Shown here: positions 55,291 to 62,877 of the stretch, piece by piece
How positions within the stretch are numbered: position 1 is the first letter of the stretch
How the letters are laid out: each line of letters opens with the position of its first letter
DNA from: Rhodococcus sp. 105337
Lineage (GTDB): Bacteria; Actinomycetota; Actinomycetes; Mycobacteriales; Mycobacteriaceae
Assembly (NCBI RefSeq): GCF_012844225.1
Contig: NZ_JABAGQ010000007.1
Location: forward strand, 124,001-188,000
Length of the DNA stretch: 64,000 nucleotides
Reading direction: 5' to 3'
Notes under the pieces: model-generated
Databases searched by the model: none
What the model saw: the letters and a program-made list of their open reading frames with translations, nothing else
What the model was told of the DNA's origin: nothing
Position numbers and translations under genes: made by a program

Positions 55291-56555
55291 CAACCGCGCT
55301 GCCCGAGGAACGCCACGTCCACCCGGTCGCCGGCGCGCACCTCGGAGGTTTCGGGTTCCACGATCACCAGGCAGTTCGCCTCGGCGAGCGTCGCGAGGAG
55401 ATGCGACGACGCGCCCGCAGCACCCCCGAGTGCCTGAACGAGATACTCCCCGGTCGCCTCGTCGCGCAGCAGTTGCCCGCGGAGGTACCCCTTCCTGCCG
55501 GGGATGGAGGTGATGGGGGCGACGGTGCGAGCCGCCACGATGCGGCGCATCGGCTGTCGCCGTCCGAGCGCGATACGAATGAGCGGCCGGACCATCACCT
55601 CGAAGACGACGAGCGCACTGACGGGGTTCGCCGGCAACAGGAACGTCGGGACCTCGTCGCGGCCGAGTCTGCCGAAGCCCTGGACCGACCCGGGGTGCAT
55701 CGCAACCCGTTCCACTTCGAGGTCACCGAGATCGGACAGGGCCTCCCTGACGTCTTCGAGGGCACCGCCGCCCACCGCTCCGGCGATCACCACGATCTCG
55801 GCACGGATCAGCTGACCTTCGACCACTTCGCGGAGTCGCTTGGGGTCGGTACTCGCGATGCCGACCCGGTTCACGTCCGCCCCGGCGTCGCGTGCCGCGG
55901 CCGCCAGCGCATACGAGTTCACGTCGTATACCTGCCCGGGGCCGGGGGTGCGCTCGACGTCGACGAGTTCTCCGCCGACGGAGATCACCGAGAGCCGGGG
56001 CCGGGGATGGACGAGCACTTTGTCGCGGCCGACCGCGGCGAGCAATCCCACCTGCGCGGCACCGATGATCGTGCCGGCGCGCACCGCGACGTCACCGGGC
56101 TGCACGTCGTCGCCGGTGCGGCGGACGTAGTCGCCCGAGCGCACCGTTTTGAGCACCTTGATGCGGGCGGTCCCCTGGTCGGTGTAGTCGAGCGGCAGGA
56201 CCGCGTCGGCCAGTGTCGGCAGCGGAGCACCGGTGTCCACGCGGACGGCCTGGCGGGGCTGCAACCGGATGGGCTGCCGCGACCCTGCGCGAACTTCGCC
56301 GACGACGGGCAACACCACGTCGTCGGGTCCGTCGTCGTCTCCCGACTCCGGGGACCGGCCCTCCGCGAGCCGCACATCGACACTCCGCACGGCGTAACCG
56401 TCGATCGCGGCCTGGTCGAAGCCGGGTAGCGGCCGCTCTGTGACCACTTCTTCTGCGCACAGCAAACCCTGCGCTTCCGAAATGGCCACTCGGACCGGCC
56501 GGGGTGCGACTGCTGCCGCCGTCACCCTGGCCTGTTGATCCTCAACCGACCGCAT
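55290..56555 (-). CDS. glp: Gephyrin-like molybdotransferase Glp (MoeA family)
   Basis: A 421-residue MoeA/gephyrin fold: N-terminal domain (RPLPGFDQAAIDGYAVRS), beta domain (VDTGAPLPTLADAVLPLDYT, GTIIGAAQVGLLAAVGRDKV), the MPT-binding domain (ISVGGELVDV, GQVYDVNSYALAAAARDAGADV, IVVIAGAVGGGALEDV, ...PANPVSALVVFEVMV) and the C-terminal domain IV. MoeA joins molybdate to molybdopterin-AMP, but in corynebacteria this gene neighbourhood encodes Glp, which binds FtsZ with GlpR. The MoeA catalytic TSGG-like motif reads IAGAVGGGALEDV, and the family GVSVG region is altered, which favours the cell-division role. ATG at 56555; overlaps rimJ. Confidence 0.87.
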   Translation of the reverse strand: MRSVEDQQARVTAAAVAPRPVRVAISEAQGLLCAEEVVTERPLPGFDQAAIDGYAVRSVDVRLAEGRSPESGDDDGPDDVVLPVVGEVRAGSRQPIRLQPRQAVRVDTGAPLPTLADAVLPLDYTDQGTARIKVLKTVRSGDYVRRTGDDVQPGDVAVRAGTIIGAAQVGLLAAVGRDKVLVHPRPRLSVISVGGELVDVERTPGPGQVYDVNSYALAAAARDAGADVNRVGIASTDPKRLREVVEGQLIRAEIVVIAGAVGGGALEDVREALSDLGDLEVERVAMHPGSVQGFGRLGRDEVPTFLLPANPVSALVVFEVMVRPLIRIALGRRQPMRRIVAARTVAPITSIPGRKGYLRGQLLRDEATGEYLVQALGGAAGASSHLLATLAEANCLVIVEPETSEVRAGDRVDVAFLGQRG

Positions 56556-56588
56556 ACCGCTTCTCGACCTCCAGCCAGGTGCCGCCTG

Positions 56589-57500
56589 TCACTGTTCCAG
56601 GCGCTCGATCAGCCACTCGCGGAGCGAGGGACCGTACTCGTCCGTGTTCAACGCAGAGTCAACCGCAGCGCGAAGGTACCCGCCGGGATTTCCGAGGTCG
56701 TGTCGGGTGCCGCGATGCACGACCACATGGACGGGGTGACCCTCGGCGATCAGCAGGGCAATGGCGTCCGTGAGCTGGAGTTCTCCGCCTGCGCCGGGCT
56801 CGATGCGACGCAGTGCGTCGAAGATCGCCCGGTCGAGCAGATAACGGCCGGCAGCGGCGAAGGTGGAGGGGGCGTCTGCGACATCCGGCTTCTCGACCAT
56901 GCCGAGGACCTTGAGCACGTCGGGGTTGACGGCATCGGGAACGATCTCGACGTCGAAGACGCCGTACGCGCTCACCTGCTCCTTCGGCACGTCGATCGCG
57001 CACAGCACCGAACCGCCGCGCTTGGCACGCACACGCTGCATGATCTCGAGGACACCGACGGGCAGCACGAGATCGTCGGGCAGCAGCACGGCGATGGCTT
57101 CTTCGTCGTCGTCGAGCGCTGCTTCCGCGCACGCCACCGCGTGGCCCAGACCGAGCGGCTTCTCCTGGATCACCGACTCGACTTCGAGCAGGCCCTGCGC
57201 CTTGCGCACCTTCGCGAGCAGTTCGTACTTGCCCTTTTCTTCGAGCTTCGACTCGAGAACGAGGTCTTCGACGAAATGCGCGACGACACCGTCCTTACCG
57301 GGCGCGGTCACGATCAGCAGGCGCTCCGCGCCGGATTCGGCCGCTTCGCCCGCCACGAGCTCGATGCCCGGGGTGTCGACCACAGGAAGTAGCTCCTTGG
57401 GGACCGTCTTCGTTGCGGGGAGGAACCGCGTACCCATGCCCGCCGCCGGGACAACCGCGGTCTTGAAGCGCCACGCCGCGCCGTCCGTTTTGTTCGTCAT
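56589..57500 (-). CDS. galU: UTP-glucose-1-phosphate uridylyltransferase
   Basis: GalU makes UDP-glucose. The 303-residue enzyme shows the nucleotidyltransferase start KTAVVPAAGMGTRFLPATKTVPKELLPVVDTP, then LGLGHAVACAEAAL, LLPDDLVL, VLGMVEKPDVADAPS, GRYLLDRAIFDALR and GGELQLTDAI. ATG at 57500 with the gene starting 60 bases from the divergent 5-FTHF cyclo-ligase. Upstream member of the galU-glp-rimJ cluster (33-base gap to glp). Confidence 0.95.
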   Translation of the reverse strand: MTNKTDGAAWRFKTAVVPAAGMGTRFLPATKTVPKELLPVVDTPGIELVAGEAAESGAERLLIVTAPGKDGVVAHFVEDLVLESKLEEKGKYELLAKVRKAQGLLEVESVIQEKPLGLGHAVACAEAALDDDEEAIAVLLPDDLVLPVGVLEIMQRVRAKRGGSVLCAIDVPKEQVSAYGVFDVEIVPDAVNPDVLKVLGMVEKPDVADAPSTFAAAGRYLLDRAIFDALRRIEPGAGGELQLTDAIALLIAEGHPVHVVVHRGTRHDLGNPGGYLRAAVDSALNTDEYGPSLREWLIERLEQ

Positions 57501-57560
57501 AGACTCCCACCCTAACTTCGGCCAACCGATCGGTGGCCCCGTGATCTTAAGGCGACCCGC

Positions 57561-58163
57561 ATGGCCCGCACTTCCAAAGCACTCTGGCGTACCCGGATTA
57601 TCTCCGCGCGACACCGCGTAGAAAGCGATCTTCGCCACGTCGAAGACGAAGCACTCGCGCGCACGGCCGCATCCCTGGCCCCCGCAGGCTCGACGGTCTG
57701 CGCGTACGTTCCCGTGGGTTCGGAGCCCGGTTCGACAGCGCTTCTCGACGCGCTGGTCGCCGCCGGTGTCACCGTCCTCGTGCCGGTGACCCGTGAGGGG
57801 TCGGCGCTCTCGTGGGCGGAGTATCGCGGCGAGTCTTCGCTGGTCGCAGCGAGTTTCGGGCTACGGGAACCCGCCGGCGACGTGCTTCCGCCGGAGACGG
57901 TCGGCGACGCGCACACGGTGCTCGTACCCGCACTCGCTGTCGACGTCCGGGGCGTGCGACTGGGCCGGGGCGCGGGCTTCTACGACCGGACTCTCCACTT
58001 GGCGTCGCCCGATGCGAGGATCGTCGCCGTCGTACGCGACGACGAACTTGTCACAGAGTTGCCCGAGGATCCTCACGACATCCGCATGGGCTGGGCACTC
58101 ACCCCGGAGAAAGGGCTGGTACGCCTCGGTGCGGGCAACCGTGCGGAACAACACACCCGCTAG
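57561..58163 (+). CDS. 5-formyltetrahydrofolate cyclo-ligase
   Basis: Converts 5-formyl-THF to 5,10-methenyl-THF with ATP. The 200-residue protein has WRTRIISARHRV at the N-terminus, CAYVPVGSEPGSTALLDALVAAGVTVLVPVT (the substrate loop), HTVLVPALAVDVRGVRLGRGAGFYDRTL (the conserved GxGxGYYDR-type motif) and AVVRDDELV. ATG at 57561. Divergent from galU, as in mycobacteria (Rv0992c/Rv0993), and upstream of the CIRCE-preceded ruc gene. Confidence 0.93.
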   Translation: MARTSKALWRTRIISARHRVESDLRHVEDEALARTAASLAPAGSTVCAYVPVGSEPGSTALLDALVAAGVTVLVPVTREGSALSWAEYRGESSLVAASFGLREPAGDVLPPETVGDAHTVLVPALAVDVRGVRLGRGAGFYDRTLHLASPDARIVAVVRDDELVTELPEDPHDIRMGWALTPEKGLVRLGAGNRAEQHTR

Positions 58164-58168
58164 CGTTG

Positions 58169-58195
58169 TTGGCACTGTCGGCGATAGAGTGCCAA
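58169..58195 (+). promoter_or_regulatory. CIRCE-like HrcA operator
   Basis: TTGGCACTG-N9-GAGTGCCAA matches the CIRCE consensus TTAGCACTC-N9-GAGTGCTAA at 15 of 18 arm positions, with exactly nine bases between arms. It ends 52 bases before the FmdB/Ruc-type gene. HrcA represses through CIRCE during normal growth and releases it on heat shock. Confidence 0.8.
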
Positions 58196-58247
58196 AGCTG
58201 CGGTCTGACGAATACCGCGGTACGACGAACTGGCGGAGGATCAAGCG

Positions 58248-58568
58248 GTGCCCACCTACTCATATGCCTGCACGGCGTGCGACAACAAGTTCGACATTGT
58301 GCAGTCGTTCAGCGACGCTTCCCTGACCGAGTGCCCGGAGTGCAGCGGCAAGCTGCGCAAGCTGTTCAACTCGGTCGGGATCGTGTTCAAGGGCAGCGGC
58401 TTCTACCGCACCGACTCCCGCAGCGGCAGCACTGCAAGCGAGAGCGCGAAGAGCGACTCGAAGTCGAGCACCTCCGAGTCGGCACCGGCTGCCTCCTCGT
58501 CGAGCTCTTCCTCGACGAGCACGTCGTCGGCGAGCACGTCCTCGACCCCGGCCGCCGCAGCGAGCTGA
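58248..58568 (+). CDS. FmdB-type zinc-ribbon protein, probable Ruc redox-regulated chaperone
   Basis: A 106-residue protein. The N-terminal zinc ribbon has four cysteines, C8/C11 and C29/C32 (SYACTACDNKF, TECPECSGKL). The C-terminal half is a disordered Ser/Ala/Thr tail. This matches Rv0991c of M. tuberculosis, reported as a redox-regulated chaperone (Ruc) within the HrcA regulon; the same synteny (between the 5-FTHF cyclo-ligase and a SAF/hypothetical gene) is seen here. The GTG at 58248 starts MPTYSYACTAC. The CIRCE-like site upstream supports heat-shock control. Confidence 0.87.
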   Translation: MPTYSYACTACDNKFDIVQSFSDASLTECPECSGKLRKLFNSVGIVFKGSGFYRTDSRSGSTASESAKSDSKSSTSESAPAASSSSSSSTSTSSASTSSTPAAAAS

Positions 58569-58663
58569 TCGGGGTTCTCCCCAGGCGCCCTGCACATCCC
58601 CAGGACGCCGGGCACACCTCTTCGCGAGACCGGCGGGCAGATCCGAACGCATAGCGTCGGCAC

Positions 58664-59386
58664 ATGCCCGTCGGTCCGTTGTCGTTTCCGCCCCGGTTCA
58701 CTCCACCCGGGCGCGGCCGTCCGTCCGGCCCTTCCTCGCTCCAGCCGACCCTTCCCGACCGGATTGCCGAACGATTCCGGCCGGGCTGGGCACGTGCGGG
58801 TACCGCCCGGAAGGTGGGCGCAGGAGTTCTCGCCGTTCTCGCGACAGTCCTTGCGCTGCGCGGTGATCCGGATACCGAACGCGTGCCCGTGGTCGTGGCC
58901 GCACGGGACCTGAGCCCGGGGCGAGCACTCACCGCCGACGACCTCACCCTCTCCGAGCGCGACGCCTCCGGTCTCGCCGCAGGTTCACTCACCGACCTCG
59001 CGAATGCCGTGGGCCACACGCTCGCCGGCCCCGTGCCCGCCGGGGAAACCCTCGTCGACGCCCGTCTGGTGGGCCCACGCCTCGCGTCCGCGGCCACCGG
59101 CGTCCAGGACGCGCGCGTGGTCCCGATCCGCCTCGCGGACGCCGGAGTGGGCGAACTGCTCCGCGAAGGCGACCTCGTCGACGTCGTGACCGTCGCGGGT
59201 GCGACGGACGCCGCCGTGCCCGACGCGCACGTCCTCGCGAGGGGTGCGATCGTCGTGCTGGCCCAGCGCGCCGACTCGGCGGGCGACCGGAACGAGCGCG
59301 TGATTCTGGTTGCGCTCGAACCGGATCAGGCCACGGCCGTCGCCGCCGCGTCGCTGGTCAGTGCCTTGACGGTGACGCTGCACTGA
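58664..59386 (+). CDS. SAF-domain protein (CpaB/RcpC-like) with one membrane anchor
   Basis: A 240-residue protein: a basic Pro-rich cytosolic N-terminus, a hydrophobic segment (KVGAGVLAVLATVLAL, ~50-66), then an SAF domain (VPVVVAARDLSPGRALTADDLTLSERDASG... GHTLAGPVPAGETLVDARLVGP, ~74-140) and a RcpC-like C-terminal domain (VVPIRLADAGVGELLREGDLVDVVTV). CpaB/RcpC proteins assemble Flp pili, but no pilus gene lies nearby, so the role is open. It is 95 bases after ruc on the same strand and may share the CIRCE-controlled transcript. ATG at 58664. Confidence 0.82.
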   Translation: MPVGPLSFPPRFTPPGRGRPSGPSSLQPTLPDRIAERFRPGWARAGTARKVGAGVLAVLATVLALRGDPDTERVPVVVAARDLSPGRALTADDLTLSERDASGLAAGSLTDLANAVGHTLAGPVPAGETLVDARLVGPRLASAATGVQDARVVPIRLADAGVGELLREGDLVDVVTVAGATDAAVPDAHVLARGAIVVLAQRADSAGDRNERVILVALEPDQATAVAAASLVSALTVTLH

Positions 59387-59551
59387 GCCCGCGGGCCGGT
59401 CCCGGACTGTCGGCGCACCCGAGTGCGGTCGGCACCGAACTGCCTGAGACGGCCATACCGAACGCCCGGCCGGTTTATCGTCAGCCTGTGGATGTGATCC
59501 ACCGCACGTGCCCGCGCTCGTCGCCGGAACCCTTGCACGAAGGAGAGCACC

Positions 59552-59986
59552 ATGCTTAAAGGCTTCAAGGACTTCCTCCTCCGGGGTAACGTCCTCGACC
59601 TCGCCGTCGCGGTGGTGGTCGGAACAGCGTTCACCGCGATCGTCACCGCCTTCACGACATACGTCATCGAGCCGCTGATCGCCGCGCTGGGCGGCGACAA
59701 CGAATTGGGTTGGGGCTTCCAGATCCTCGCCGACAATCCGACCACGTTCATCAACGTGGGTGCGGTGATCACGGCCGCGATCAACTTCATCATCATCGCC
59801 GCGGTCGTGTACTTCGTGCTCATCCTTCCCGCCAACGCGGCGAAGAAGAAGTTCGTCACCGAGGAGGCGGACAAAGAGGCGAGTGCCGAAGATTTGCTCA
59901 TCCAGATCCGCGACATCCTCGAAGCGCAGGCCGGCACGCCGGGCCAGGGCGGCGGGCACACCCGGTCCACGCCGGATCTGTCGTAG
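59552..59986 (+). CDS. mscL: Large-conductance mechanosensitive channel MscL (copy 2)
   Basis: A second, 144-residue MscL. It has MLKGFKDFLLRGNVLDLAVAVVVG, TM1 (AVAVVVGTAFTAIVTAFTTYVI), TM2 (GAVITAAINFIIIAAVVYFVLIL) and the cytoplasmic helix (DLLIQIRDILE). It closely resembles the 44726 copy but has a shorter tail (GTPGQGGGHTRSTPDLS). It occupies the position of mycobacterial mscL (next to moaB2/pepD), so this is probably the ancestral copy. ATG at 59552 with AAGGAGAG upstream. Confidence 0.95.
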   Translation: MLKGFKDFLLRGNVLDLAVAVVVGTAFTAIVTAFTTYVIEPLIAALGGDNELGWGFQILADNPTTFINVGAVITAAINFIIIAAVVYFVLILPANAAKKKFVTEEADKEASAEDLLIQIRDILEAQAGTPGQGGGHTRSTPDLS

Positions 59987-59997
59987 ACCTTCCGCAC

Positions 59998-60040
59998 GAA
60001 AAAGGCTGGGCCCACTCGGATTTCCGAGTGGGCCCAGCCT
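59998..60040 (-). terminator. Strong terminator between mscL copy 2 and the mspA genes
   Basis: Arms 60003-60020 and 60023-60040 form a perfect 18-bp stem. On the minus strand it is followed by TTTTTCG, so it ends the mspA transcript; the convergent mscL transcript may stop here too. Confidence 0.9.
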
Positions 60041-60072
60041 GTGGTGCGGTTCGGCAGCTGCCGGACGTCTAC

Positions 60073-60711
60073 TTAGACGGTCCAGACCTGACCGTAGGTG
60101 GTGACGTTGTCGCCGTTCGCGGTGATCGCGCGGACGAACGGACGCACCTGGACAGCGCCGAGGACGCCGGAAGCGGTGCCGTGGACGTTGGCGAACTGAA
60201 CGGTCTTGAAGTCACCGTCGAACTCGCCCTCGGCGACGACGAGCTCCTCGATGCCCGGAGCCGGGGTCAGCTCGAGCTCGGCGTATGCCTGCGGGAGGAT
60301 GTCGGTGACCGTAGCGTCGACCACAGTGGTCGGATCGAGGCCGAGCTCGAGGCCGGGAGTGGAGTAGGTGACGCCGATGGCGCCGTCGATGCTGCCGGCC
60401 CATGCGAACTGGTAACCGAACTGGAAGGTGGTGCCCTCCGCGTCGGCTGCACCCTCACCGAGGATGTTGGCGGTGCCGCGGCCGTTGTGGAAGAACTCGC
60501 GGTTGAACGGGCTTCCGCCGAGGGCCGGAACGCCCTGGATGAAGGTGTCTTCCTGCGTCACGACGACCTCGAGGCCGTCGGAGACGATGCGGTTCTGATC
60601 GTTGACCTCGGCCGAAGCGGCACCGGAGGCACCGAGGACCAGACCGAGAACGGCGGCACCGGCCACAGTGGCGTTACGGGCGGCCTTGAAGCCACGCGAC
60701 TTGATTCCCAT
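60073..60711 (-). CDS. MspA family porin (copy 1)
   Basis: An outer-membrane porin of the mycolic-acid envelope. The 212-residue precursor has a signal peptide (ARNATVAGAAVLGLVLGASGAASA, cleaved near residue 34) and the mature start EVNDQNRIVSDGLEVVVTQEDTFIQGVPALGGSPFNREFFHNGRG, as in MspA/RspA. The rim and stem loops follow; the C-terminus is RPFVRAITANGDNVTTYGQVW. Acidic Asp/Glu residues line the predicted constriction. ATG at 60711 with GGAG upstream. It is the second gene of a tandem pair (53-base gap) and ends before a strong terminator. Confidence 0.93.
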   Translation of the reverse strand: MGIKSRGFKAARNATVAGAAVLGLVLGASGAASAEVNDQNRIVSDGLEVVVTQEDTFIQGVPALGGSPFNREFFHNGRGTANILGEGAADAEGTTFQFGYQFAWAGSIDGAIGVTYSTPGLELGLDPTTVVDATVTDILPQAYAELELTPAPGIEELVVAEGEFDGDFKTVQFANVHGTASGVLGAVQVRPFVRAITANGDNVTTYGQVWTV

Positions 60712-60764
60712 GATTACTCCGTTTTTGGTGGTGGGTACTACTGGTGGGATGGGCAGTGCAGGAC

Positions 60765-61478
60765 TCAGAGGGTCCAGACCTGGCCGTAGGTCGTGACGTT
60801 GTCGCCGTTCGCGGTGATGGCGCGCACGAACGGACGCAGCGAGACCGGGCCGATGACGCCGGTGGCGGCACCGTGAACGTTGGCGATCTGAACTTCCTTG
60901 AAGTCGCCGTCGAATTCGCCTTCGGCGACCACGACTTCTTCGATCCCGGGTGCCGGGGTGAGCTCCACGGCCGCGGTGGCCTGCGGGAGGATGTCGCTGA
61001 CCGTGGTGTCGATCGGGCCGACCTCGGGCGCGTAGACCTGAACGCCGTCGACCTCGACCGGGTTGCCTTCGTCATCCAGGACCGGCACGAACGTCGTGGT
61101 GGCCGAGGCCTCCAGCTGCGGGCTGCTCCAGCTGAAGCCGATCGAGCCGTCGATCGACGCCGACCATGCGACCTGGTAGCCGAACTGGAAGGTCGTGCCC
61201 TCGAAATCGGCGGCGTCGGGGCCGACGATGTTTGCGAGACCACGCCCGTTGTGGAACCACTCACGGCTCAGGGGGCTGCCACCGATCGGGGGCACACCCT
61301 GAATGAAGGTGTCCTCCTGAGTGACGATGACTTCGTTGCCGTCGGAGACGATCCGGTTCTGGTCGTTGACCTCTGCGCTCGCGGCGCCGGTCGATCCGAG
61401 AACCAGACCGGCCACGGCGGCCGCCGCCACCGTGGCGTTGCGGGCGGCTCTGAAACCGCGTCGCGTCTGAATCTTCAT
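60765..61478 (-). CDS. MspA family porin (copy 2)
   Basis: A 237-residue MspA-type precursor with signal peptide (ARNATVAAAAVAGLVLGSTGAASA) and mature start EVNDQNRIVSDGNEVIVTQEDTFIQG. It shares most of its N- and C-terminal sequence with the downstream copy. It carries ~25 extra residues in the middle (VPVLDDEGNPVEVDGVQVYAPEVG), which probably enlarge a loop. ATG at 61478 with GAGG 5 bases upstream. First gene of the tandem pair; both probably share a promoter further upstream. Confidence 0.93.
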   Translation of the reverse strand: MKIQTRRGFRAARNATVAAAAVAGLVLGSTGAASAEVNDQNRIVSDGNEVIVTQEDTFIQGVPPIGGSPLSREWFHNGRGLANIVGPDAADFEGTTFQFGYQVAWSASIDGSIGFSWSSPQLEASATTTFVPVLDDEGNPVEVDGVQVYAPEVGPIDTTVSDILPQATAAVELTPAPGIEEVVVAEGEFDGDFKEVQIANVHGAATGVIGPVSLRPFVRAITANGDNVTTYGQVWTL

Positions 61479-62027
61479 GAATGCCTCATCCGTTCTCTGA
61501 GTGCCGGGTGGCGCACCCGCGTCCGGCACTGCTGGTCGCCCTCGTCGCCCGCGAAGGCGTTCTCCACAGCGAACGCACCGCCGGAGTGCCCGCCGGTGCG
61601 TTCGGTGCGTCAATCGTCCACACGGTTTTGCGTTACCGATTCGAGATCGAAGAGCCGGTGTGTGAGACCTCTCCGCGACCTGATCGAACCTGAGAGGGAG
61701 ATTAGACCGTGACCTTTCGCGGGGCAACGGCTAGAGATTCATGCGAGCCGGACATTCGGGGCTGTGAGCCCGTCGCTCCACGAGGCTGTCTGTACTCGCG
61801 CCCACAACGGGCGAATGTGACGGCGTTCTCGTGCCTCCCGGACAGACGAGTCCGGGCGAGAATGCGTTTCAGCAGGTGAGAGTGGGGATTCCCCGGGCAG
61901 GCGACGTAGAAACCTCTCGGGATTGTGTCGGGGGGCACAGGATCTGCCTGGTGGTGAACGAGGACGCGAACCGAACGGAATGTTTCGGGAACGTTTCGTT
62001 GCCGCCTATAACGGGTTCATCTCAGAG
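61479..62027. promoter_or_regulatory. Long non-coding region upstream of the mspA pair
   Basis: No supportable gene lies between the mspA start and moaB. The mspA leader contains GAACGCACCG/CGGTGCGTTC (61571-61580 and 61594-61603), a perfect 10-bp stem about 95-125 bases before the ATG. The rest holds several short runs without coding bias. Confidence 0.5.
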
Positions 62028-62046
62028 TAAGGTGAGCCTCACCAAC
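62028..62046. promoter_or_regulatory. IdeR/DtxR iron-box-like site
   Basis: TAAGGTGAGCCTCACCAAC matches the 19-bp IdeR consensus TWAGGTWAGSCTWACCTWA at 15 positions and is a near-perfect palindrome (GGTGAG/CTCACC). No gene starts close by on either strand except a doubtful 56-codon frame at 62063. Confidence 0.5.
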
Positions 62047-62190
62047 GTGAGGTAGATCACACATGTCCGTGGTGTGGAGGCACTTGCTGACGCAGCCATT
62101 CGTCGGAATCGCGCCCACCTTCTCGCCTCTCCTCCCCTCCGCCCCGTTCGTCACGGGTGGTCTCGGGAAGCACGTCGCCGAAGATGCGCG

Positions 62191-62223
62191 CGAGCCGCGC
62201 CCGGTCGATCCGGGCGCGGCTCG
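62191..62223 (-). terminator. Hairpin downstream of moaB
   Basis: CGAGCCGCGCCCGG and CCGGGCGCGGCTCG form a perfect 14-bp stem with loop tcgat, 72 bases after the moaB stop on the minus strand. No T-run. Confidence 0.7.
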
Positions 62224-62294
62224 GGGACGGTGACGCAGGCCGATCGGCTGCGTTGTCGGCGGGGGTCCCGCACGACTCGTCGTTCGAAATGGTC

Positions 62295-62792
62295 CTACTC
62301 CTCCACTCGCGAGAATTCCTGAATCACATGTGCCGCCAGCGGCAGCAACGTCGCCATGCCGTCCCTGATCGCGGCGCGCGACGACGGCAGGTTGGCGACC
62401 AGCGTCGAGCCGGACACCCCCACGAGCCCGCGCGACAATCCGGCATGCACATTGCCGGACGCCAGACCGGACGCACGTAGCGCCTCGGTGATGCCGCGGA
62501 TCTCGTGATCGAGGACGTCGGCCGTGGCGTCGGGAGTCACATCACGGGGCATGACACCGGTGCCACCCACCGAGATCACCAGATCGACACCGCCGATCAC
62601 GGCGGTATTGAGTGCATTGCGGATCTCGACCTCGTCTGCCGCGACCGTAACCACACCGTCCACCGCGTATCCGGCTTCCACCAGCAGCTCGGTGACGAGC
62701 GGACCGGCCGCGTCGGGGCTGTCCCCGTGGGAGACCCGGTCGTCGACGATGACGACCAGGGCGCGGCCGATTCTCAGGTCTTCGAGTTCCAT
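62295..62792 (-). CDS. moaB: MogA/MoaB family molybdenum cofactor protein
   Basis: A 165-residue MPT-binding-fold protein: RALVVIVDDRVSHGDSPDAAGPLVTELLVEAGY, LVISVGGTGVMPRDVTPDATADVL (the TGG-type loop with Asp), and SGSTLVANLPSSRAAIRDGM (PGxP-like loop). Family members adenylate molybdopterin or belong to the MoaB2 group found beside pepD and mscL in mycobacteria (Rv0984). The ATG at 62792 is used; a GTG just upstream (VGVMELED) is possible. It is 85 bases after pepD on the same strand. Confidence 0.9.
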   Translation of the reverse strand: MELEDLRIGRALVVIVDDRVSHGDSPDAAGPLVTELLVEAGYAVDGVVTVAADEVEIRNALNTAVIGGVDLVISVGGTGVMPRDVTPDATADVLDHEIRGITEALRASGLASGNVHAGLSRGLVGVSGSTLVANLPSSRAAIRDGMATLLPLAAHVIQEFSRVEE

Positions 62793-62877
62793 GACACCCA
62801 CGGTAGTTCGCGGCTGCGGCGGACGCGCTGCATGCGCAGAATTGTGAGCTATGTCCATTTTTCGGCTCCTCGCCGCT

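Noticed and set aside
61702-61938. 78-residue minus-strand ORF in the region upstream of mspA
   Set aside because: Starts from a weak codon, lacks GC3 bias and motif content, and overlaps the likely mspA promoter region.
62063-62233. A 56-codon plus-strand ORF (MSVVWRHLLTQPF start) just after the iron-box-like site
   Set aside because: Its 3' part is the 14-bp terminator-like hairpin at 62191-62223, it has no recognisable motif, and no ribosome-binding site precedes it.
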